Below the pieces are notes generated by a model, which was not told the DNA's origin, made no database searches, and saw only the letters and a program-made list of their open reading frames with translations. From the NCBI GenBank assembly GCA_022823405.1, contig JAJDXD010000095.1, positions 68,809 through 109,610 of the forward strand: DNA of 40,802 nt, written 5' to 3'. This document shows positions 35,213 through 40,802 of this stretch, one piece after another (position 1 is the stretch's first letter; every line of letters starts with the position of its first letter). Both the position numbers and the translations under genes were made by a program. The DNA is from Gammaproteobacteria bacterium. GTDB taxonomy: Bacteria; Pseudomonadota; Gammaproteobacteria; Arenicellales; JAJDZL01.

Positions 35213-35913
35213 CAACCAAGTTGTGCAGCAAGATCAATGAAGTCCCTGGCTACAACCGTGTACTGAGCAGTTGGTTCCAAGTCTGCAGTTTGATTCGGCC
35301 CATATTCGGTTGGCCTTGGTACAAATGCGGTCTTATAACCACACTTCGCTGCTGCAATCAAGTCAGAGTTGTGAGCTGCAACCAGCATGCATTGGCCGGG
35401 TTCCAATCCAAGCATGGCCGCAGATTTCAAATAGCTTTCCGGCTGAGGTTTGTAATGCCCGACAACTTCAGCACCAAGAACCATATCCCACGGCAATTCG
35501 GCGTTTCGCGCCATGTTTACAATTAAGGCAACGTTGCCGTTTGACAGCGTTGCGATGATGTAGATTGTCTTCAGCCGTCGTAAGCCTTCCACTGAGTCTG
35601 CCCATGGACTGAGACGATGCCAGGCCCGGTTCAAATGTTGTTTGATGGCTTCATCCAACTCGTCTACTCCAAAATCGACGAGTACTTCATTCAGGTTTTC
35701 GTAGTGAAGATCATCCAACTTGACCCATGGTCGACTGCCGCTGCGAATGCGTTCCATAGCAGGCTGGTACTTGCTACGCCACCGGTCAGCAAACAATTCA
35801 CCATCGACCTGACTGAGTTGCGGTACTGCCTCAACCTCCCTAGCGATACTGCTTCGCCAATCAACGACAGTACCGAACACGTCAAATAATATTGCTTTCA
35901 GATTTTTTGGCAT
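35209..35913 (-). CDS. Type II haloacid dehalogenase-like HAD hydrolase (second copy)
   Basis: A 234-residue HAD hydrolase. Motif I is ILFDVFGTVVDWRSSI, with the nucleophile Asp in DVFGT and Phe where phosphatases have the second Asp, as in 2-haloacid dehalogenases. Motif II is IIATLSNGNVAL, motif III is around VGHYKPQPESYL (Lys), and motif IV is CMLVAAHNSDLIAAAKCGY. It is related to but clearly diverged from the HAD protein at 24558. It is upstream of the MFS gene on the same strand, with an 11-bp dyad at its 3' end. Possible roles are dehalogenation of short haloacids or general phosphoester hydrolysis; the family label is secure, the substrate is not. Confidence 0.88.
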   Translation of the reverse strand: MPKNLKAILFDVFGTVVDWRSSIAREVEAVPQLSQVDGELFADRWRSKYQPAMERIRSGSRPWVKLDDLHYENLNEVLVDFGVDELDEAIKQHLNRAWHRLSPWADSVEGLRRLKTIYIIATLSNGNVALIVNMARNAELPWDMVLGAEVVGHYKPQPESYLKSAAMLGLEPGQCMLVAAHNSDLIAAAKCGYKTAFVPRPTEYGPNQTADLEPTAQYTVVARDFIDLAAQLGC

Positions 35914-36018
35914 TAATAGAAGGAAACTGGTGGCCGTCGATTTGCCACTTGATTGGAATTGCTTTCTGGCGAAGCCACCAATATCAAAGAGAAACTGTAT
36001 TTTATAATTTTTTTCTCC

Positions 36019-36093
36019 GGGCGATTAGCTCAGCGGGAGAGCGCTGCCTTCACACGGCAGAGGTCACTGGTTCAATCCCAGTATCGCCCACCA
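36019..36093 (+). tRNA. tRNA-Val(CAC)
   Basis: The acceptor stem GGGCGAT pairs with ATCGCCC. The anticodon stem CTGCC/GGCAG holds the loop TTCACAC (anticodon CAC, reads GTG). The T loop is TTCAATC. The discriminator base is A and CCA is encoded (36091-36093). It is a single gene, divergent from the HAD gene and convergent with the EamA gene. Confidence 0.95.
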
Positions 36094-36106
36094 TTCTCTT
36101 TACAGG

Positions 36107-36946
36107 TTAAGTCGGATTTTGCTTGGCCGACAGTCGAATATTCAAGTAATTTCCAGCCAGAATCGCAGCACTTCCAATGATCGTTGGCATATCAATTGGT
36201 TCTGCGTAGAGCAAAAGGCCGGCAATTGCAATCATTGGTAAACGAAAGTACTCTACCGGCACAATGGAAATCAAATCCATCAGCTTAAACGCCCGCGCCA
36301 TGCAATAATGTGCGGCCATTACACCGGCCGTTACAAATATGATCAAACCAAACATAAACAGGTCGGGTGTCTTGTAAGTGCCGATGGCAAACATGAGTCC
36401 TGTTGACAAAGGCAACTGGAGCACAGACATATAAAACAGTATGCAAAGCGGGGTTTCAGTTTGCGTCAATTTCCGTGTGCCCAACATACCACCGGCAAAT
36501 CCTAGCGCACCTATCAGCATGACGAGCGCACCGAGTTCCACCTCAAAACCAAAGGGCTGAACAATAATCACGACTCCAGTAAATCCGATTAGAACATACA
36601 AAAAACGTTCAAGTGTCAGTTTTTCCTTCAGAAAAATTGGAGCAAGCAACGCAATCCAGATAGGGACTGTGAATTCGAGTGCAAATACGTGAGCAAGGGG
36701 AATTGTCCCTATCGCAAAAACCCAACCGAACTGTCCCACAAAGTGAACACAATTTCGAATGAGGTGCACACCAATTTTTTGTGTTCTTATTTGCTGAAAT
36801 CCCTCCCTGGACAGCCCCACCAGAAGAGTGATTAAAAATACTGAAACGACCGATCTGAAGAAAACGATTGTTGCAGCGTCGAGTTCGAATGTCGTCTCAC
36901 GAATCGCAATGGCAACTGAGGTGTAGCAGACAAGTGTGCCCGTCAT
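36107..36946 (-). CDS. EamA/DMT-family transporter
   Basis: A 279-residue inner-membrane protein with two EamA repeats and about ten helices. Repeat 1 ends with ALLAPIFLKEKLTLERFLYV, then IGFTGVVIIVQP; repeat 2 ends with LLLYAEPIDMPTIIGSAAI, then LAGNYLNIR. These are the standard 'E.....G..LI..G' endings. Some relatives export amino acids or metabolites; the substrate here is unknown. The first helix looks slightly short from the ATG at 36946. The frame stays open for about 16 codons upstream (reading ..ISNRAGVAYAW) but has no ATG, GTG or TTG, so an unusual start such as CTG or ATT is possible. It is 13 bases from tRNA-Val(CAC) on the other strand. Confidence 0.88.
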   Translation of the reverse strand: MTGTLVCYTSVAIAIRETTFELDAATIVFFRSVVSVFLITLLVGLSREGFQQIRTQKIGVHLIRNCVHFVGQFGWVFAIGTIPLAHVFALEFTVPIWIALLAPIFLKEKLTLERFLYVLIGFTGVVIIVQPFGFEVELGALVMLIGALGFAGGMLGTRKLTQTETPLCILFYMSVLQLPLSTGLMFAIGTYKTPDLFMFGLIIFVTAGVMAAHYCMARAFKLMDLISIVPVEYFRLPMIAIAGLLLYAEPIDMPTIIGSAAILAGNYLNIRLSAKQNPT

Positions 36947-37064
36947 CCAGGCATATGCAACACCCGCCCGATTGGAGATCTTAATCAGTGTACTTCAGCT
37001 TGATGCGGGTCAGCTGTTTTGAATTGCTCGCTGCAAAGTTGCAGACACCAATCACCCTACTGGA

Positions 37065-37847
37065 CTACTCGAATATTACAACCGCTGAGGTTCCCGGTAA
37101 AAGCAGCTTGTCGTTTTCGGTAAATCTCAAATTCACTATGTACTCGGGCTCATCAACGAATATTTGAGTAAATAGTGTCGGAATTTGAACTGATGCAGTG
37201 TAGTTTTGTCCATCCACAACAGCTTTAACAGATTGACTTGAATTCAGTCGTTGCCAGACTTCGGGCGATACGGTAACCTGCACAATGTACTGACCTGCAC
37301 TCGCCAATGTCATCAAAGGTGCTTGTGATAATTCTGGATCAACATTCAGTCCAGGGTGAACATTGCTATTGACAACCAGCGCATCGAAGGGAGCAGTCAG
37401 CTGGGTGAGCGACAATTCATACTCGGCTAAACTTAGGCTGGCCTGAGCAATGGCAAGATCAAGCTGAGCCTTCTTAAGCGCGTTTTCAGACTCTTCATAC
37501 AATAAAAGAGACAAAGAGCCGCGATCATACATATCCTGCTGTCTTGTGAATTTAGCATCCGCGTCATCAACCTCAATTCGCATCTTTGCAACTTGATTCC
37601 TGGCAATTCTTACCATTGCTTTCTGCCGAGTGGGATCAATCTCAATCAATATTTCGCCAGCCACCACCCGGTCACCCACACTTGAGTTAACCTGGGCTAC
37701 CGTGCCTCTCACTATTGAATTAATTTCAATTACTGATTGAAAAGAGACATTGCCATCCAAAGTCTCGGCAGCAGCCGTTTGGGAAAACAGAAACAGTGAT
37801 AAAAATGCAGCCAGAAAGCCTTGATTAGATAACATTCGCTTTGACAT
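37065..37847 (-). CDS. Periplasmic adaptor (membrane-fusion protein, HlyD/RND type), orphan
   Basis: A 260-residue exported protein with a signal peptide (about residues 1-27, FLAAFLSLFLFSQTAAA, likely cut after AAA). It has a lipoyl half (NSIVRGTVAQVNSSVGDRVVAGEILIEIDP), an alpha-helical hairpin (about 80-150, RIARNQVAKMRIEVDDADAK ... LDLAIAQASLSLAEYELS), the second lipoyl half (LTAPFDALVVNSNVHPGLNV) and a beta-barrel part. It is shorter than most RND adaptors (about 350-400 residues) because the C-terminal membrane-proximal domain is missing. The signal sequence lacks an obvious lipobox Cys. No pump or outer-membrane channel gene adjoins it, so its partner must lie elsewhere, or the protein is a remnant. 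Confidence 0.82.
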   Translation of the reverse strand: MSKRMLSNQGFLAAFLSLFLFSQTAAAETLDGNVSFQSVIEINSIVRGTVAQVNSSVGDRVVAGEILIEIDPTRQKAMVRIARNQVAKMRIEVDDADAKFTRQQDMYDRGSLSLLLYEESENALKKAQLDLAIAQASLSLAEYELSLTQLTAPFDALVVNSNVHPGLNVDPELSQAPLMTLASAGQYIVQVTVSPEVWQRLNSSQSVKAVVDGQNYTASVQIPTLFTQIFVDEPEYIVNLRFTENDKLLLPGTSAVVIFE

Positions 37848-37962
37848 CAGTTCACCCTACCTCTACCATCTGATTGAATTGCTAAATTTCTGCAGTTGGA
37901 ACCCTGCCGCCGTCAGCCCCAATAGAATTACCAACAGTTAATATATCTGATGAAATCCTGTT

Positions 37963-37989
37963 TTGCGTCAGACAACGTTTCGCTATACT
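37963..37989 (+). promoter_or_regulatory. Candidate promoter of the DUF1989-GcvT gene
   Basis: TATACT (37984-37989, 5 of 6 to the -10 consensus) is preceded by TTGCGT (37963-37968) with a short 15-base spacer. The predicted transcript would have a leader of about 95 bases before the ATG at 38089. I see no glycine-riboswitch-like fold in that leader. Confidence 0.3.
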
Positions 37990-38088
37990 TTATAGAAACA
38001 CCAGTGCCTCATCAAATATCCGTGCGGCAAGACTTATCACCTAAACTATTGGATTTCTGTACAGTTCAACAAACTGCGGTATCTATCA

Positions 38089-40458
38089 ATGAATGAAGCT
38101 ATCAGAATCTCTACCCTGAATTCGTCGCCCAAATCTTTCGCTCCTGGCATTCAAAACATATTGGAAGGTCGAGAACGCTACTATATTCGGGGTGGTGCAA
38201 TGGTAGTCATTGCACTGAACGCCGGCGACCAGGTTGAAATTGTAGACCCCGAAGGTCTTCAGTGTGTACACATCGTCGCATTCAATGCCAGCGGTAATTT
38301 CAGTTCCGGGCAATTCACACCTGACCGGATGACGAACGGTGTGAAACTCGCATCAATGTTGGAACAGGCATCACCTGGTGCGACAAAGATCAAGCAAAAG
38401 CTTAAACTTTTTGGTATCGACCTTGCATCTGCACCAACTGCTGTATTACTGGACGGGCAGAGCAGCCCCAGTTCACGGGTCAGCCGAGTCGTTGATTCAG
38501 AATGTATTGGGATTTTCGGTGCACCCGGTGGTCCAATGAGCGCAGCAGAGCAAAATCCGCCGACAGATCTGATACTCTGGGTCTCTCGATGTGCTACATC
38601 GGAAGATGAAATCGAAATTCCAACAGACCCCCTGGCGGATGCAATTCAAGACTTTACCATCAAGGCAGCTACCGCAAAGAGTTATGAAGTCAAGGAGGGG
38701 GAATACATCCAGATTCTCGACATCAGCGGCCGTCAATGTTCAGACTTTCAGTGCTTTGATGTGAAGGCACTGGATCGCGGATTAGAGCGAAATCTGGACG
38801 CGACTGCAACCCGCACAATGGTAGGATCTGCGTACCCCAAGCCAGGTCTATATTCAAAATTCTTTGATGTCGGCCTTGAACCAGTGATCGAAGTAATCCA
38901 GGACACCTGCGGGCGTCACGACAGTTTCGGTTTGGCCTGCGCCAGCAAATATTACGACGAAATGGGATATCCGGGCCACGCTAACTGTTCTGATAATTTC
39001 AACTATGCAATTCAGGAATATCCCATCGCTCCACGAAAGGGCTGGATGGCGATAAATCTGTTTTTCAACTCATTTTTTGACGACCACTATCAGCTCTACA
39101 TGGATGAACCCTGGTCCAGACCAGGAGACTATGTACTAATGCGTGCGACCAGGGATTTGATTTGTATTTCTTCATCCTGTAGTGATGACATCGACGCGGC
39201 GAATGCGTGGAACCCTACGGATATTCAAGTGCGTGTTTACAGGGATAAAGAACTTTTCAAGAGAACCATTGCGACACGTAAAACCGTTGATGAGGAAATG
39301 ATCATGACCCAGGAAACTGGATTTCATCCAGAAACTTCGAAACTAACGAGAGACTTCGTTGATTATGCGGGATTTTGGCTGGCCAATTCTTATACGAACC
39401 TGGGTGAAGTTGCGGAATACTGGGCCTGCCGCGAAGGTGCAGCATTGATTGATCTTTCACCTCTCCGCAAATACGAAGTGTTAGGCCCTGATTCAGAGAA
39501 GTTGCTACAGACTTGCGTAACCCGGGACATCAAGAAACTCTCAGTCGGACAAGTCACCTATACAGCCATGTGTAATGTTTCAGGCGGCATGATTGACGAT
39601 GGCACTGTGTTTCGTTTGGGACAGGACAATTTCCGCTGGGTGGGCGGCTGCGATGATTCCGGTCTTTGGCTCCGTAAGCAGGCAGAGGAACGCGGTTTAA
39701 AGGTCTGGGTACGGGAATCCACCAGTCAGCTTGTCAATCTTCAGATTCAGGGGCCCGACAGCCGTGCAATTCTGCAGGAGACGGTCTGGACACGTCCCGA
39801 CCAGGCAAATGTTGAGGAACTGAAGTGGTTTCGATTTTCTATCGCTAGAATGAACGATGCCAACGGAATTCCGATTGTTCTTTCACGCACTGGATACACG
39901 GGCGAGTTGGGTTACGAGATATTCTGCCATCCAAGGGACGCAGCTGAAGTCTGGCAAATTTTGATGAATGCTGAAGGTGCGAAAAACTTAAGGCCAATGG
40001 GTCTTGGCGCACTGGATCTTCTTAGAATTGAAGCCGGACTAATATTTGCCGGATCTGAATTTTGCGAACAAACTGATCCGTTTGAAGCAGGTATTCCCTT
40101 TACTGTTCCGATTAAGTCAAAGACGGACGACTTTATTGGGCGAGATGCGTTGATCAAACGAAAGGAAAACGCGCAACGTAAACTGGTTGGACTGGACGTA
40201 GAAGGACGCGAAGCTGTTGGAGGCGGTGATGGCGTATTTACCGGCCGCCAGAAAGTCGGAGAAATCACCAGTGCCTGCATTTCACCAATCCTTGGCAAAT
40301 CAATTGCTCTATGCAGGATGAATATCGAATATGCCGATATCGGAACTGAAATCGAAATTGGCAAACTCGATCACCATCAAAAGCGTATTCCGGCAGTCGT
40401 TGTTCCCTTTCCGCATTTTGATCCAGAAAAGAAACGCGTACGCGGCCTGTACGACTGA
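38089..40458 (+). CDS. DUF1989-DUF1989-GcvT fusion protein (aminomethyltransferase/demethylase family)
   Basis: A 789-residue soluble fusion. Residues about 30-160 and 185-395 are two DUF1989 (urea-carboxylase-associated) modules. The second is the better preserved: VKEGEYIQILDISGRQCSDFQCFD, GRHDSFGLACASKYY, and NLFFNSFFDDHYQLYMDEPW with clustered His/Asp/Cys residues. The first has the same GDQVEIVDPEGLQCVHIVAF core but is shorter and looks degenerate. From about residue 424 follows a full GcvT domain: YTAMCNVSGGMIDDGTVFRL contains the Asp that contacts folate in GcvT, then LSRTGYTGELGYEIFCHP and GLGALDLLRIEAGLIFAGSE. GcvT-family enzymes pass one-carbon units from an amine or sulfonium compound to tetrahydrofolate; here the donor is unknown. 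No gcvH or gcvP is nearby, which argues against the glycine cleavage system. The ATG has no strong ribosome-binding site. Confidence 0.88.
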   Translation: MNEAIRISTLNSSPKSFAPGIQNILEGRERYYIRGGAMVVIALNAGDQVEIVDPEGLQCVHIVAFNASGNFSSGQFTPDRMTNGVKLASMLEQASPGATKIKQKLKLFGIDLASAPTAVLLDGQSSPSSRVSRVVDSECIGIFGAPGGPMSAAEQNPPTDLILWVSRCATSEDEIEIPTDPLADAIQDFTIKAATAKSYEVKEGEYIQILDISGRQCSDFQCFDVKALDRGLERNLDATATRTMVGSAYPKPGLYSKFFDVGLEPVIEVIQDTCGRHDSFGLACASKYYDEMGYPGHANCSDNFNYAIQEYPIAPRKGWMAINLFFNSFFDDHYQLYMDEPWSRPGDYVLMRATRDLICISSSCSDDIDAANAWNPTDIQVRVYRDKELFKRTIATRKTVDEEMIMTQETGFHPETSKLTRDFVDYAGFWLANSYTNLGEVAEYWACREGAALIDLSPLRKYEVLGPDSEKLLQTCVTRDIKKLSVGQVTYTAMCNVSGGMIDDGTVFRLGQDNFRWVGGCDDSGLWLRKQAEERGLKVWVRESTSQLVNLQIQGPDSRAILQETVWTRPDQANVEELKWFRFSIARMNDANGIPIVLSRTGYTGELGYEIFCHPRDAAEVWQILMNAEGAKNLRPMGLGALDLLRIEAGLIFAGSEFCEQTDPFEAGIPFTVPIKSKTDDFIGRDALIKRKENAQRKLVGLDVEGREAVGGGDGVFTGRQKVGEITSACISPILGKSIALCRMNIEYADIGTEIEIGKLDHHQKRIPAVVVPFPHFDPEKKRVRGLYD

Positions 40459-40465
40459 AATTAGT

Positions 40466-40492
40466 TTGGTGCCTCCGCAGTAACGGCACCAA
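40466..40492. terminator. Perfect 8-bp hairpin between convergent genes (possible bidirectional terminator)
   Basis: TTGGTGCC (40466-40473) and GGCACCAA (40485-40492) pair perfectly around an 11-base loop, eight bases after the GcvT-fusion stop and before the 3' end of the minus-strand livF gene. No T-run follows on either side, so the terminator role rests on position and stem quality only. Confidence 0.4.
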
Positions 40493-40573
40493 TCAGGTTG
40501 CCACCATTGCGCTCTAGCAGTCCTGGATCGAACCGAAAATTCGCGCAGAGGATTCTAAGAACCAACCACAGAG

Positions 40574-40802
40574 TCAAATCCCAAGATAGGCTTTCTTAAC
40601 GTGCTCATTGTTGGCGAGACTTTGTGCGCTTCCATCAAGGGTAATCTTGCCATTTTCCAGCACATAACCGTGATCGACAATTTTCAGCGCCAAGTCGGCA
40701 TTTTGCTCAACAAGTATGACCGTCACACCACTTCGATGAATCTCCTGCAGGATCAGACTAATTTCCTGCACAATGAGCGGAGCCAGTCCCAGCGATGGCT
40801 CA
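40574..40802 (-). CDS. livF: Branched-chain amino acid-type ABC transporter ATPase LivF, 3' part (cut by window edge)
   Basis: The C-terminal 75 residues of an ABC ATPase; the 5' part lies beyond the right edge. The visible part begins EPSLGLAPLIVQEI, just after Walker B, with the D-loop SLGLAP. The switch region follows as VTVILVEQNADLALKIVDHG, with Gln-Asn in place of the usual His, as is normal for LivF. It then ends YVLENGKITLDGSAQSLANN and VKKAYLGI. These features are the LivF signature. LIV-type systems import branched-chain amino acids, urea, or other small amides and amines; the neighbouring GcvT fusion (convergent) leaves the substrate open. The other subunits are presumably upstream, outside the window. 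Confidence 0.9.
   Translation of the reverse strand, partial: EPSLGLAPLIVQEISLILQEIHRSGVTVILVEQNADLALKIVDHGYVLENGKITLDGSAQSLANNEHVKKAYLGI

Noticed and set aside
37848..38088. Possible glycine riboswitch upstream of the GcvT fusion
   Set aside because: The leader contains no conserved riboswitch core or paired aptamer pattern that I can recognise.
1..40802. CRISPR arrays, insertion sequences, prophage or integrative elements
   Set aside because: No regularly spaced repeats, transposase, integrase or phage structural genes were found. None of the tRNA genes shows a duplicated 3' end suggesting an attachment site.

Overview
The window looks like chromosomal DNA of a free-living gammaproteobacterium with moderate G+C (roughly mid-40s % by eye). 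The main evidence is the conserved blocks lptG-lptF / pepA-holC-valS / rsmJ / fabI / ppiD - tRNA-Asp - tRNA-Val - hupB - lon - clpX - clpP - tig. RsmJ and the fabI-ppiD adjacency are typical of that class. I see no insertion sequence, prophage, CRISPR array, rRNA or replication origin. Species cannot be named from sequence alone.

Layout. (1) 1-960: a small single-EamA membrane protein and tRNA-Arg(CCT). (2) 960-5961, minus strand: a three-gene catabolic unit, hydantoinase A - hydantoinase B - FAD oxidoreductase. The oxidoreductase closely resembles the human mitochondrial protein FOXRED1. (3) 6456-24407: the housekeeping core, covering LPS export permeases, leucyl aminopeptidase, DNA polymerase III chi, valyl-tRNA synthetase, 16S rRNA methyltransferase, enoyl-ACP reductase, periplasmic folding factor, two tRNAs, HU, Lon (with a good sigma-32 type promoter), ClpXP, trigger factor and tRNA-Leu(TAG). 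(4) 24558-30755: a type II HAD hydrolase and a four-gene minus-strand amine-catabolism operon. In transcription order the operon is HpaB-family flavin monooxygenase, RidA, class III aminotransferase, and a trimethylamine/histamine-dehydrogenase-like flavoprotein. (5) 30910-31577: a small unit encoding a 28-residue single-helix membrane peptide and a DUF1127 protein, ending in a clear intrinsic terminator. (6) 31885-33913: leuC-leuD. (7) 33948-37847: MFS transporter, second HAD hydrolase, tRNA-Val(CAC), EamA transporter and an orphan membrane-fusion protein. (8) 38089-40458: a DUF1989-DUF1989-GcvT fusion. (9) 40574 to the edge: the 3' end of a livF-type ABC ATPase.

How it fits together. Around the conserved core sit several accessory enzymes that each point to turnover of small nitrogenous compounds: hydantoinase plus a sarcosine-oxidase-like flavoenzyme, an amine dehydrogenase with aminotransferase and RidA, a folate-dependent GcvT-like enzyme, and a LIV-type importer. 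A scavenger of N-methylated or other organic amines is a reasonable inference. The most promising candidate for an undescribed system is the four-gene amine operon at 25307-30755: its dehydrogenase keeps the covalent FMN cysteine, the catalytic triad and the 4Fe-4S ligands of trimethylamine dehydrogenase, but has acidic residues at two of the three substrate-pocket positions.

Gene starts were moved from the longest open frame where a ribosome-binding site or family length argued for it (pepA, lptG, hupB, clpP, leuD, the first HAD gene, the HpaB-like gene).
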